Positions 1 through 8,330 are shown, counted from the first letter of the stretch. The stretch: DNA of 9,850 nt from SAR86 cluster bacterium (GCA_013204195.1 JABMOJ010000249.1:1-9850), one strand, 5' to 3'. The notes: generated by a model from the letters alone, not told the origin. Program-made: numbers and translations.

Positions 1-3000
1 ATCCAGTACCGAAATCATCCAACGAAAAATTAACGCCGACCAACCGCAGCTCCTCAATAAATTTAATCGCATTGTCCAGGCTACCTACGGCAGAAGTCTC
101 CGTGATCTCGAAACAAATCTTTGAGGTCGGCACTCCGGATGTCTTGATCTGCGCTAACACGAACTCGACAAAGTCTTCCTCTGCCAAAGAGTTGCCGGAT
201 ATATTAATTGAAAACGCGCCAAGCGCCTCAAAATGCACCAAGTTCTTCGCAATAAAATCAAACGCATTCCTGATGACCCAACGATCGATGGCCCCCATGC
301 GATTATAGGTTTCCGCTGCAATAATAAAATCTTGCGGCGGCATAGGCTGATCGTTGTCATCAAGCACGGTTAACAAGATCTCATAGTGAGCATGCTCACC
401 GGCATCGAGATCTATGGGTGTGATCAATTGGCAATTCAAGACAAATCGATTTTCCTCAAGTGCCTTATCAATTTGCGAGACAAAATCCATAACATCTCGA
501 CGATGCGCCATTTCAGAGTCTCCGGCTTTATAGACTAAAATACGGTCACGACCAGCATCTTTAGCAGCGAAGCAGGCGGCATCGGCACACTGCAGGATAC
601 TCTGCACACTCTCAACATCCTGATCGACAAACATCACGCCACAACTAGCCGACAATCTAAAAACCGATTTTTGCCAGACAAACTGATAGTCCTTGATCGC
701 TTTACAAAGTTGTTTGACCAGCTTAAGACCATTGACCTGCTCGCCGTTCGCAATCAACAAGCCGAATTCGTCGCCACCCAATCGGGCCAAGGTGCAGGCT
801 TTACCTGACAGTGCCTTCGACAAGACCCTACCGACCTCAGCCAGCAACTTATCGCCAATATCATGCCCTACGGCATTGTTGATCACCTTGAATTGATCAA
901 GATCGAAATAGGCCACCAGCTGCTCAACACCATCACGCTTGGCCGTATCCAACGCCTGCATCAAAGCCCGTTCAAATTCCTTTCGATTGGCCAGTCCCGT
1001 CACCCCATCATGAGCAGCCTGATGGGTCAGTTGGTTATGCATATTCTGGAGCATTTGGTGGGAAGCTCGATCACTCAGCGGTATATCTGCCTCCTGGAGG
1101 ACAACGGCGACGCCGTCGAGAAAATTTTTCGCTAGCTCCTCAACCACCAGCTCGTGGGTCTTGAACCCTCGTCGATTGACCAGCACAAAGTTACTCGCAT
1201 CGGCATTTACCCAAGCGACAATAGCGATCCGGTTTTCCTCTGGCTGGTCGAGGAACGCAAGCCACTCACCGATGTGCAGATGGCCAGCACGCTCGAGACA
1301 TCGACGCCAATCGCGCCGGCTTCCGCCTTCGGCAAGCAGCTGTTTGCGCCGTTCATCACGCATCATGACACCACCAAAACCAAGGGTCTCGGCGACCGAA
1401 TCTAGCGGACTCTCTATCAACGACATCTGCTCAAGGCCCCGACGATCAATGATCAGGTCACGCAAGCTCTTAATCAATGGACCACGTTTGCCCGGATCGA
1501 AGGAGATAGAATCCAGGCCTTGCTCAATCTGCTCAAGCAAGGCTTCAGGCGCCAGGTAATTTTCATCACCTTCGGTATTAACTTTGCCGCCAAGGTGGTG
1601 AACCAACTGGTCGAGGGTTTGAATCTGACTTTGCCAGGCACTGCTCTGCTGACCTTGACGCAAATAGGTATTAACCATTAAGTTGCGCCAGCCTGGCATA
1701 AGTAAATTCATTAGCACTTCGGGAATACGTCCGCCCGAGAGTCGCTGATCCACCTCACTGACCACTGCGCGTTGCGCGTTGAATAGCGTCTGTCGACCCT
1801 CACTGGTTTTCACCGCTCGCTGAACATTACCCGCGAAAGATTTGGCATTTCTTGAGATCAACGGCGCCAAGCGATTCAAGGCGACATCAAATACTTTAGG
1901 ATCACGGTCAAAATCATCAGCGATCTGCGCAACAATTTGATCCACTTCCACGCGCATGTTGCCCGATTCCGCACCACCCAAGCGGGCTAATTGATTGATG
2001 ACCTCTAGCGCCTGATGGGGATGCGCCTCGTCCAATAAATCCTCCTGGCCGGCGGCGACTTTACCCAGGGTTAATTCGAGTTGACGAATCCAGCCTTTGG
2101 CGCTGTGGGACACCAACGCGTCTTGCTCCATGGTGCCAACAAGATTTTCAACCACATCTAGGCTCTGCGCGGCTTGCGGTGCCAAACGGCGCTCAATACC
2201 GTCGGCGGCGGCCGTTGCCAGCAACTGTTGACGCAGATTTATTCGCGGCCCAGGCTGACTCAAGGGGTTCAGAGAACGCAATAGCTGTTGTACTTCCTGC
2301 TTGTCCACTTCGTTCTCGGCGTGCTCAACCGCCATACCCTGAGTTGCAGTGGGTTGATTGACCAAGCTGCGCATCGCCTGATAGATATCGCCCAAGGCGC
2401 GACTATCCTCTGAACGCGATTCCTGCCGGCGATCAACGGTGGCCCGACGGTCTTGCGCAGCCTCCACGACGTTAAGATCAGGCGTTATCTGCTCGCGCTG
2501 ATGCCAAAGCTCACTGCGCAATGCCTCAAGATCAGCACGCATCTCATGCACCATGGAAGAATCAGTGCGGTCCAACGGGTCAGCCTGGCGCGGCAGTCCA
2601 ACGGCCGACCCTTGCTGATCATCCTTTACCGCCGCCGCGGTTCCCGCTTGCGTGTTTGGGCTTGAGGGTGCAATGGATTCAGTCTCATGCGGCGACGCGG
2701 CTATGACACTATCATTCACTGCGGGCGATGCGATCGTGACCTCATCAATATCGAGAAATAGCTGACTATCCTCAAGAATTTTGGTTGCCTCGATATAAAG
2801 CCTTCTCAACAAAGGCACTGCCTTTGCCTCAAAGCCCATATAGACCTTTTGCCTGATCTCTTTATTCAAACCTACAGGGTGGATGGCCTGATTAAAGGCA
2901 TGACAGAATGTCGCGACCCCCAAAGGATTCGCTTCTTTTTGGCCCCAGGACTCCTCCACCATACCGAGTCGAGCTCGAAAATCTTGCAAGTAATGTCCGT

Positions 3001-3988
3001 AGGTCCGCTCGCCGCGGGAAATGATATTGGCAATCGCCAACCAATCCTCGAAGTCATCCGTATCCACCAGCGACAATGGGGTATTGGCAACCGGCTTCCG
3101 CTCACGCGCCAAATCAGCCAGCTTGCGCTCATCTCTCAAGGCTTCAAGGCGACGGGGATTATCAATCTGATCCAGAACCCCATGAATGAACACCTCGCCG
3201 ACACTTTCCTTGGCTTTTTCGAGGATCGACATGGCTTCAAAATATTCACTTTGCACCGAATTCGACATGGCATCACGAGCAAGCAGCAGTAATTCGTTAT
3301 CCATATAATCGAAGAAGGCTGAGTGCATTTCCGGTAAAACTGCCGCCACCACCTTGCGAATAGCCAAGATCAGCCGCTCGGATTCCGCTGGCGTAATGGG
3401 ACCAGGCAGCCGCACCGCAGGCGTTGGTGGCCATTCCGGGCGGTCTCGTGCAGCGCCAGCCTCAGCATCAAGTCTCGCGACCCGCGATACTTTGGCTGGC
3501 TGCGCGCTGGCCAGTGCGCTGCCCGGCGTTGTTTGTGCCGCGGGTTGGGCTCGCGCCGTTGCGGAGCCCTCAGGCATGGCGTTGGCTGCAGGCCCTACGC
3601 CAAACTGCTGGCGCCCATTTTTTTTGGTGGGTATTACGGCTCGGGGTTTGACCTGTCTGTTCGCATGCGCCAAAAGACCGGTCAAAACCTCCTCGCTCAA
3701 CCCACCCTCGAACTTGATACCAACGCCCGAGTCCATGACTCGAACGATGCAACCCTCAAGGCGAAAATGCTGGTCTCGGGGCTTGCCAGGAATCGTGAAG
3801 TGAATACCGACCATCGCACCGGCTTCAATACCCGGACTTGAGCCCCTTCGCTCGTGAGCCTGCAGCTCAGCTAAGAGCATACCGTGGGCGCAAAAATCTT
3901 GAATCGCGCACCGCCACGAGCGCCCAATGGCTGGGTGCACCAGGGCATCAAGTGAAATTTCATATCGTGGGCTGCTGCGCTTATCCAT
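1..3988 (-). CDS. PilZ-DUF1631-GGDEF-EAL cyclic-di-GMP signalling protein (3' end beyond window)
   Basis: Reading down from an ATG at 3988, the frame stays open for 1,329 codons and leaves the window, so the C-terminus is missing. Domains in order: (1) a PilZ domain, about residues 1-105, with the RxxxR c-di-GMP motif as R4-SSP-R8 and the second motif as D31-F-C-A-H-G36 (family form D/NxSxxG, so Ser is Cys here); (2) an Ala/Pro-rich linker, about 108-195; (3) a DUF1631 region from about 197, interrupted by a low-complexity stretch at 417-474 and ending near 965 with a conserved-looking GEWLAFL...FVLVNRRG segment; (4) a GGDEF domain, about 985-1150, with FDLDQF, N...GH and intact GGDEF at 1071-1075; (5) an EAL domain from about 1167, with E1203-I-L, N1262 (NISGN), E1294 (FEITET) and DDFGTG at 1324-1329. 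No RxxD inhibitory site precedes GGDEF. No signal peptide or membrane segment is seen, so it is probably cytoplasmic. The ribosome site (AGAAG) is weak. Family knowledge supports c-di-GMP binding and turnover; which activity dominates is not known. Confidence 0.88.
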   Translation of the reverse strand, partial: MDKRSSPRYEISLDALVHPAIGRSWRCAIQDFCAHGMLLAELQAHERRGSSPGIEAGAMVGIHFTIPGKPRDQHFRLEGCIVRVMDSGVGIKFEGGLSEEVLTGLLAHANRQVKPRAVIPTKKNGRQQFGVGPAANAMPEGSATARAQPAAQTTPGSALASAQPAKVSRVARLDAEAGAARDRPEWPPTPAVRLPGPITPAESERLILAIRKVVAAVLPEMHSAFFDYMDNELLLLARDAMSNSVQSEYFEAMSILEKAKESVGEVFIHGVLDQIDNPRRLEALRDERKLADLARERKPVANTPLSLVDTDDFEDWLAIANIISRGERTYGHYLQDFRARLGMVEESWGQKEANPLGVATFCHAFNQAIHPVGLNKEIRQKVYMGFEAKAVPLLRRLYIEATKILEDSQLFLDIDEVTIASPAVNDSVIAASPHETESIAPSSPNTQAGTAAAVKDDQQGSAVGLPRQADPLDRTDSSMVHEMRADLEALRSELWHQREQITPDLNVVEAAQDRRATVDRRQESRSEDSRALGDIYQAMRSLVNQPTATQGMAVEHAENEVDKQEVQQLLRSLNPLSQPGPRINLRQQLLATAAADGIERRLAPQAAQSLDVVENLVGTMEQDALVSHSAKGWIRQLELTLGKVAAGQEDLLDEAHPHQALEVINQLARLGGAESGNMRVEVDQIVAQIADDFDRDPKVFDVALNRLAPLISRNAKSFAGNVQRAVKTSEGRQTLFNAQRAVVSEVDQRLSGGRIPEVLMNLLMPGWRNLMVNTYLRQGQQSSAWQSQIQTLDQLVHHLGGKVNTEGDENYLAPEALLEQIEQGLDSISFDPGKRGPLIKSLRDLIIDRRGLEQMSLIESPLDSVAETLGFGGVMMRDERRKQLLAEGGSRRDWRRCLERAGHLHIGEWLAFLDQPEENRIAIVAWVNADASNFVLVNRRGFKTHELVVEELAKNFLDGVAVVLQEADIPLSDRASHQMLQNMHNQLTHQAAHDGVTGLANRKEFERALMQALDTAKRDGVEQLVAYFDLDQFKVINNAVGHDIGDKLLAEVGRVLSKALSGKACTLARLGGDEFGLLIANGEQVNGLKLVKQLCKAIKDYQFVWQKSVFRLSASCGVMFVDQDVESVQSILQCADAACFAAKDAGRDRILVYKAGDSEMAHRRDVMDFVSQIDKALEENRFVLNCQLITPIDLDAGEHAHYEILLTVLDDNDQPMPPQDFIIAAETYNRMGAIDRWVIRNAFDFIAKNLVHFEALGAFSINISGNSLAEEDFVEFVLAQIKTSGVPTSKICFEITETSAVGSLDNAIKFIEELRLVGVNFSLDDFGTG

Positions 3989-4361
3989 AGCTCTTCTTGC
4001 ACTAATCCCTATGCATGACTCACCGCCGTGATGTTACTAAACATTGCCCTGGCTGAATGCCGATCATCCTCTGTAACGACCCATACATCCGATCAACGGC
4101 AAACTGGCAACAGACGTCCGTATCTGCTGCTGACGTCCTCAGCTAGCGCGGCGGCAACCTTGCAACGGCATATTCAGCCGCAGCTTCCTAACAGGCGTGA
4201 CAACTGCGCCGAGCCTGCCAAACTCGACATCAAAACAGTAGCCGGTAAATCCTATAGACCGACACGCTATTATCTATGACGCAATTGCGAGATATTGTGA
4301 ACACCTTGTAAGTTTAACCCGAGCGCATCGAAACACAGTGTTAACCCGCGGGGTCTGCTGC
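3989..4361. other. Intergenic stretch between glpK and the PilZ-DUF1631 gene
   Basis: No convincing gene is present in these 373 bases. A plus-strand frame at 4028-4279 has low-complexity, unfamiliar composition and no good ribosome site, so I do not call it. Downstream of the glpK stop there are only short palindromes without a T-run (CCCGCGGG at 4345-4352, and GTCTG/CAGAC arms at 4353-4367 overlapping the glpK end), so no Rho-independent terminator is evident. GACGTCC occurs twice, at 4113-4119 and 4132-4138. The stretch is long enough to hold a separate promoter for the signalling gene, but I see no strong -35/-10 pair. Confidence 0.6.
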
Positions 4362-5843
4362 TCAGACGCTGCGCACTCTAGCCACCGCCGCCTGCCAACC
4401 CGTGTATAACCCCAGACTCTGGGCTTCGGACATCTGCGGCAAAAATTCTTGCTCCTGCTGCCATTGTTTCGCCAAGGTCGCAGTTGACGTAAACACCCCT
4501 GCCTGCAGACCAGCGAGGTAAGCCGCGCCCAAGGCAGTAGTTTCAGTCACCCGCGGGCGAACCACGGGAATTCGCACCAAATCTGCCAGACATTGAGCAA
4601 TCCAGTCATTAGCAACCATGCCACCATCGACTCGTAAAGCCGTTGGTTTGACGCCATCCGCCGCCATCGCATCCATCAAATCACGGGTCTGGTAACACAC
4701 CGATTGCAGCGTTGCGGTAACAATATCTGCAATTCCCGTATCTCGGGTCAAGCCGAAAATCGCACCTCGCGCATTGGCATCCCAGTAGGGCGCACCCAGT
4801 CCTGTGAATGCAGGCACCAGGTAGACACCCCTTGCATCAGGATGCGCTGCGGCAATCTCTTCAGTCTCAGAGGCATGCTTGATCAAGCCAAGGCCGTCAC
4901 GCAGCCATTGAACAGCCGCACCCGCAACAAAAATACTGCCTTCAAGCCCATAGGTAACCTGACCATTGAGTCGATACGCGACGGTTGTGAGTAATTTGCT
5001 GGCGGATTTCACCGCCAGGCTGCCTGTGTTCATAATGACAAAGCAGCCGGTGCCATAGGTACTCTTGGTCATGCCATCTTCGAAGCAGCACTGCCCAATC
5101 AAAGCCGCTTGCTGATCGCCCGCCATGCCGGCGATGGGAATCGCGGCGCCGAACAGGCTCGTCTGGGTCAGCCCGAAATCTGCGGCACTATCCTCAACCT
5201 GTGGCAATAGTGCTGCAGGAATATCTAACTCGGCCAGCAATTCCGCATCCCAGGCTTGATCGTGAATGTTGAATAACATGGTGCGCGACGCATTAGTCGC
5301 ATCAGTCTTGTGGGACTGACCCCCGGTCAAACGCCAGAGCAGAAACGAATCGATGGTGCCAAAGGCAAGTTCACCGCGCTCAGCCCGAGCTCGAGCGCCG
5401 GCCACATTATCCAACAGCCATTTAACCTTGGTCGCTGAAAAGTAAGGGTCCAGCAACAGGCCCGTTTTGGCAGTGACTAGATTCTCAAGCCCCGCCGCCC
5501 GTTGGGTTTCACAATAATCAGCCGTCCTTCTATCCTGCCAGACAATGGCGTTGTAGATGGGCTCGCCCGTGACGCGATCCCAGATCACCGTAGTTTCCCG
5601 TTGATTCGTGATACCAATGGCAGTGACTTGCGCGGCATCGATGCCAGCCTCGGCGATCGCCCGTCGCGTCACCGCCAGGGTGCTTGACCAGATATCTTCC
5701 GGGTCATGCTCGACCCAACCATCCTGCGGAAAATGCTGGGGAAATTCCTGCTGAGCGACTGCAAGGACCTCAGAGGCCTCGTTGAACATGATGGCTCGGG
5801 AACTGGTGGTGCCTTGATCGATAGCAAGTATAAATGCCGGCAT
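4362..5843 (-). CDS. glpK: Glycerol kinase
   Basis: ATP:glycerol 3-phosphotransferase, a cytoplasmic FGGY-family kinase that traps glycerol as sn-glycerol 3-phosphate. The 493-residue product aligns along its length with GlpK (E. coli 502). Visible signatures: N-terminal phosphate loop DQGTTSSRA (9-17), substrate residues R82-E83 in [12 protein letters not shown]134 in [11 protein letters not shown], the AGDQQAA block (241-247) with the probable catalytic base D243, TYGTGCF (262-268), the second FGGY-type signature around [13 protein letters not shown] (302-314), and GLGAPYWD (348-355). The ATG at 5843 is chosen because GGAG lies 8 nt upstream and the protein then begins [10 protein letters not shown], as family members do. 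An ATG at 5849 is only 2 nt from that site, and a 32-residue extension to 5939 has no homology. The E. coli fructose-1,6-bisphosphate loop (GGTR) is FGAA here and one residue shorter, and the EIIA-Glc contact segment near the C-terminus is unlike that of E. coli. No glpF, glpD or glpR is in the window. Confidence 0.97.
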   Translation of the reverse strand: MPAFILAIDQGTTSSRAIMFNEASEVLAVAQQEFPQHFPQDGWVEHDPEDIWSSTLAVTRRAIAEAGIDAAQVTAIGITNQRETTVIWDRVTGEPIYNAIVWQDRRTADYCETQRAAGLENLVTAKTGLLLDPYFSATKVKWLLDNVAGARARAERGELAFGTIDSFLLWRLTGGQSHKTDATNASRTMLFNIHDQAWDAELLAELDIPAALLPQVEDSAADFGLTQTSLFGAAIPIAGMAGDQQAALIGQCCFEDGMTKSTYGTGCFVIMNTGSLAVKSASKLLTTVAYRLNGQVTYGLEGSIFVAGAAVQWLRDGLGLIKHASETEEIAAAHPDARGVYLVPAFTGLGAPYWDANARGAIFGLTRDTGIADIVTATLQSVCYQTRDLMDAMAADGVKPTALRVDGGMVANDWIAQCLADLVRIPVVRPRVTETTALGAAYLAGLQAGVFTSTATLAKQWQQEQEFLPQMSEAQSLGLYTGWQAAVARVRSV

Positions 5844-5851
5844 GCGCATCA

Positions 5852-5855
5852 CTCC
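5852..5855 (-). promoter_or_regulatory. Ribosome binding site deciding the glpK start
   Basis: GGAG on the minus strand sits 8 nt before the ATG at 5843 and only 2 nt before the in-frame ATG at 5849. The spacing favours the downstream ATG (MPAFIL...). Confidence 0.7.
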
Positions 5856-6133
5856 AACGTAAGAAAAGAAATGGCCCGAGACGCTTTCGCAGCTCTGGCC
5901 TGACGTCGTTACTGTGCGACATCCGCCTAGTACTTTCAATCCACAGATCGGTTGTTTAATGCCAAATACTGGCTGCAGGGCTTATGAATCGTTAGTCAGC
6001 GCGCAATCCGAGGCAATTGGTCGAATTTATGGCCAACCATCACCAAACCCCGACATTCCACCAACCCTTGTATCTACGCTTCATATGGGTGCAAAATAGG
6101 CGCTCCAAAAATGCACGCTTGAATTAAAAGACT

Positions 6134-6138
6134 GGAGG
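6134..6138 (+). promoter_or_regulatory. Ribosome binding site of the thiolase gene
   Basis: GGAGG lies 1 nt before the ATG at 6140 and 4 nt before the adjacent in-frame ATG at 6143. The second ATG is the more workable start, giving a protein that begins [12 protein letters not shown]. Confidence 0.75.
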
Positions 6139-6142
6139 CATG

Positions 6143-7330
6143 ATGCGCGACGTAGTGATAGTAGACAGTGTAAGAACCGGGTTAGCCAAATCTTTCCGCG
6201 GCACCTTCAATATGACGCGCCCTGATGACATGTTGGCCCATTGTATTGATTCCCTTTTGGCCCGTAATGGCAAGCTTGATCCCGCTGAAGTTGAAGACGT
6301 CATTGTTGGCGCGGCAAGTCAGACCGGTGAGCAAGGCGGCAATATTGCTCGTCTGGCAGTGATCCTGTCACAGCTGCCTGTGACCACCTCTGGCACCACC
6401 ATTTCCCGTGCCTGCTCTTCTGGCCTCAATTCTATTGCTTTCGCTGCCAACCAAATTGCCAGCGGTTGCTCCGAAGTCATGATTGCCGGTGGCGTTGAAT
6501 CGATTTCCTCGGGTACACGTCAGACTCCAGGAAAATCCAATCCGCACCCGACGATCAAGGACATTTCACCGCATATCTTCATGGCTATGGGTAACACCGC
6601 TGAAGTGGTTGCACGACGTTATAACGTCTCTCGCGAAGCTCAGGATCAATTCTCCTTTGAATCTCAGATGCGTACTGCAGCGGCTCAGAAAGCCGGTCTG
6701 TTTGATGATGAAATCATGCCGATGAAGACCCAGTGGGCCAAAATCATCAATAAGGAAACCAAGGAAACTGAACTCGTTGATGGCATTTGTGACCGTGACG
6801 AGTGTAATCGTCCCGAAACTACCCTGGCAGGCCTGAACTCACTCAAGCCTGTGTTTGAAGAAGACGGCAGTGTTACAGCCGGTAACGCCTCACAGCTGTC
6901 TGATGGCGCCTCCATGACCCTGGTCATGAGCGCTGAACGTGCGGCTCAGCTAGGTCTGGAGCCAATGGCTTACTTCCGCGGCTGGACAGTAGCGGGTTGT
7001 GAACCTGACGAAATGGGTATCGGTCCCGTATTCGCCATTCCCAAGCTGCTCAAGGCTCGTGGCTTGACCATGAATGATATCGATCTGGTAGAACTCAACG
7101 AGGCGTTTGCTTCTCAGTGCCTTTATTCCCGTGACGCGCTGGGCATCGATCCGTCGATCTATAACGTCAACGGCGGCTCTATCTCCATTGGTCACCCATT
7201 TGGCATGACAGGTTCACGATTGACCGGCCATCTGCTGCGTGAACTCAAGCGTCGCGAGAAGAAGTACGGCATCGTCAGCATGTGTATCGGTGGTGGTATG
7301 GGCGCAGCGGGCTTGTTTGAAGCCTGCTAG
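6143..7330 (+). CDS. Thiolase (acetyl-CoA C-acyltransferase / 3-ketoacyl-CoA thiolase)
   Basis: Thiolase-superfamily enzyme that cleaves 3-ketoacyl-CoA with CoA to release acetyl-CoA, the last step of beta-oxidation; biosynthetic acetoacetyl-CoA formation cannot be excluded. The product is 395 residues, the usual size. All catalytic blocks are present (numbering from the 6143 start): nucleophile C91 in [10 protein letters not shown], the [10 protein letters not shown] block near 248-257, NEAF at 319-322, H351 in [10 protein letters not shown] and acid/base C381 in [21 protein letters not shown], rather than the GHPIGASG of PhaA/AtoB, points to a degradative thiolase, but the chain-length preference cannot be read. 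The ATG at 6143 is preferred; 6140 would add one Met. It forms a single-gene unit ending at a strong terminator. Its wording, with many CGT and GGT codons and few rare ones, differs from the neighbours and suggests high expression. Confidence 0.93.
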   Translation: MRDVVIVDSVRTGLAKSFRGTFNMTRPDDMLAHCIDSLLARNGKLDPAEVEDVIVGAASQTGEQGGNIARLAVILSQLPVTTSGTTISRACSSGLNSIAFAANQIASGCSEVMIAGGVESISSGTRQTPGKSNPHPTIKDISPHIFMAMGNTAEVVARRYNVSREAQDQFSFESQMRTAAAQKAGLFDDEIMPMKTQWAKIINKETKETELVDGICDRDECNRPETTLAGLNSLKPVFEEDGSVTAGNASQLSDGASMTLVMSAERAAQLGLEPMAYFRGWTVAGCEPDEMGIGPVFAIPKLLKARGLTMNDIDLVELNEAFASQCLYSRDALGIDPSIYNVNGGSISIGHPFGMTGSRLTGHLLRELKRREKKYGIVSMCIGGGMGAAGLFEAC

Positions 7331-7350
7331 TCTGGGGTTACCCCACAAGC

Positions 7351-7378
7351 GCTAAGCAGTAAAAGCTAAGCAATAAAA
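7351..7378 (+). repeat. Two-copy 14-bp tandem repeat after the thiolase gene
   Basis: GCTAAGCAGTAAAA (7351-7364) is followed directly by GCTAAGCAATAAAA (7365-7378), one mismatch apart. The second copy runs into the A-tract of the terminator. This is probably a local slippage duplication with no evident function. Confidence 0.85.
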
Positions 7379-7405
7379 AAGGGCTTCAATTGAAGCCCTT
7401 TTTTT
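7375..7405. terminator. Bidirectional intrinsic terminator between convergent genes
   Basis: A perfect 18-nt inverted repeat, GGGCTTCAATTGAAGCCC (7381-7398), is flanked by six A on the left (7375-7380) and seven T on the right (7399-7405). It therefore gives a GC-rich-based stem plus U-tract in both directions. It serves the thiolase gene (stop at 7330) and the convergent hydrolase gene (stop at 7453). A smaller hairpin, TGGGG-TTA-CCCCA (7333-7345), lies just after the thiolase stop and has no T-run. Confidence 0.95.
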
Positions 7406-7452
7406 GTCTACGATTTATGCCTAGCGGCTAGCGCTGAGCAAGCGCCTGAACC

Positions 7453-8325
7453 CTACTCCCATGCCTTCAAGATTTCTCGCAACTGGTCAATAAACGCCAG
7501 GGGTTGATCGAGGAACAGATGATGCTGGGCGTCAGCCAGACTGTAGACATCCAAACCACTATTCAATGACTGCATATAAGCGGCACTTCGAGCACTGAAA
7601 GACTCACTCTGCTCGCCATAAATCAATGCCAGCTTGGCGCTAATGCCGCGCAAATCAGCGCCACTGTCGATGGCCGAGCCACGTGCCTCGAGCCTTGAAT
7701 TGAGCTCACCATCAAATTTCCAAAGCCAGCCGTCATCGTCAAATTCCACTGAATGCCGAGCAATATGATCAACAATATATTGATTGGCACATTGCTGTGG
7801 CGGCTGTAACCGAAATCGTGACATAGCGATCTCACGACTGGGATAGACCTTGGGTCGAGCTAGCCGAGTGATATCTCGATCGGGATCCCGTGGCTCTTCC
7901 GGATCACGCACACCAGAATCCACCAGCACCAGACCTTTGAAGCGCGTTGGCGCCGCAGCCAGGGCCCGCAGCGCCATAATGCCACCAAAACTATGGGCCA
8001 CCACAATGGTATTCTCTGGCATCGCCAGCGCATCAGCGACTGCCAGAATTTCCTGCGCATAGATCTCCGCTGAGTAGCTATCGCGGTGATCACTGTCACC
8101 CATGCCCGACAAATCCAGCGCGGCAACCTGATAATCGTCCTTGAAGGCCGGGGCGATAAAGTCCCACCAATGCGCGTGCGCATTGTGGCCGTGAACGAAC
8201 AGCAAGCCCGGCTTACCCACCGGACTCCAGCTCAGGTAATTAATGTCGCAACCTTCGACTTCGAGCTTCAGCGCGGTCGAAGGCACCTCAATTGCATCCC
8301 AGAACCATTGTGGTGAATCTGTCAT
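7453..8325 (-). CDS. Alpha/beta-fold hydrolase
   Basis: A 290-residue soluble serine hydrolase of the alpha/beta-hydrolase fold; the substrate cannot be assigned from sequence. Visible elements: the oxyanion HG motif at 45-46 in LLFVHGHNAHAHWW, DLSGMGDSD (71-79), the nucleophile elbow AHSFGG (110-115) with S112, a central cap-like segment (about 140-215), and the catalytic His in DAQHHLFLDQP (H268 or H269). The usual late-strand Asp is not obvious: the segment reads LIYGEQSESF, so a Glu (E238 or E241) or D136 after strand 6 may be the acid. The ATG at 8325 has GGGAG 5 nt upstream. The acyl-CoA dehydrogenase gene lies 105 nt upstream on the same strand with no terminator between, so co-transcription is plausible. 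A thioesterase, lactonase or C-C hydrolase role would fit that context but is inference. Confidence 0.88.
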   Translation of the reverse strand: MTDSPQWFWDAIEVPSTALKLEVEGCDINYLSWSPVGKPGLLFVHGHNAHAHWWDFIAPAFKDDYQVAALDLSGMGDSDHRDSYSAEIYAQEILAVADALAMPENTIVVAHSFGGIMALRALAAAPTRFKGLVLVDSGVRDPEEPRDPDRDITRLARPKVYPSREIAMSRFRLQPPQQCANQYIVDHIARHSVEFDDDGWLWKFDGELNSRLEARGSAIDSGADLRGISAKLALIYGEQSESFSARSAAYMQSLNSGLDVYSLADAQHHLFLDQPLAFIDQLREILKAWE

Positions 8326-8330
8326 CTAGT

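Larger units (their letters stand above)
5844..6142. other. Divergent promoter region between glpK and the thiolase gene
   Basis: About 300 bases separate the two divergent genes and must hold both promoters. No gene is supported; the short plus-strand frame at 5914-6099 is unlike any protein I know. On the plus side TTGTAT (6068-6073) and CAAAAT (6092-6097) are spaced 18 nt apart, and on the minus side TTGAAA is followed after 17 nt by CACAGT. Both are weak sigma-70 matches. An imperfect inverted repeat, TTGGTC (6017-6022) with GGCCAA (6031-6036), could be an operator. I do not recognise a known FadR, PsrA or GlpR site. Confidence 0.45.

Noticed and set aside
2849..3292. 147-codon plus-strand frame
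   Set aside because: It lies wholly antisense to the PilZ-DUF1631 gene, whose frame is continuous across it. Its product has no recognisable motif.
3354..3803. 149-codon plus-strand frame rich in Ala, Arg and Ser
   Set aside because: It is antisense to the Ala/Pro-rich linker of the signalling gene; high local GC explains the lack of stops.
4113..4138. Two GACGTCC copies 19 nt apart as a possible operator
   Set aside because: The repeats are only seven bases, with no matching promoter or known regulator; chance is likely.
4028..4279. 83-codon plus-strand frame in the glpK/PilZ gap
   Set aside because: No ribosome site, no motif and unnatural composition; treated as chance.
4345..4367. CCCGCGGG and GTCTG/CAGAC hairpins as a glpK terminator
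   Set aside because: Stems are short and neither is followed by a T-run in the glpK direction.
5844..5939. 32-residue N-terminal extension of glycerol kinase
   Set aside because: The extension has no family similarity, and the ribosome site is placed for the ATG at 5843.
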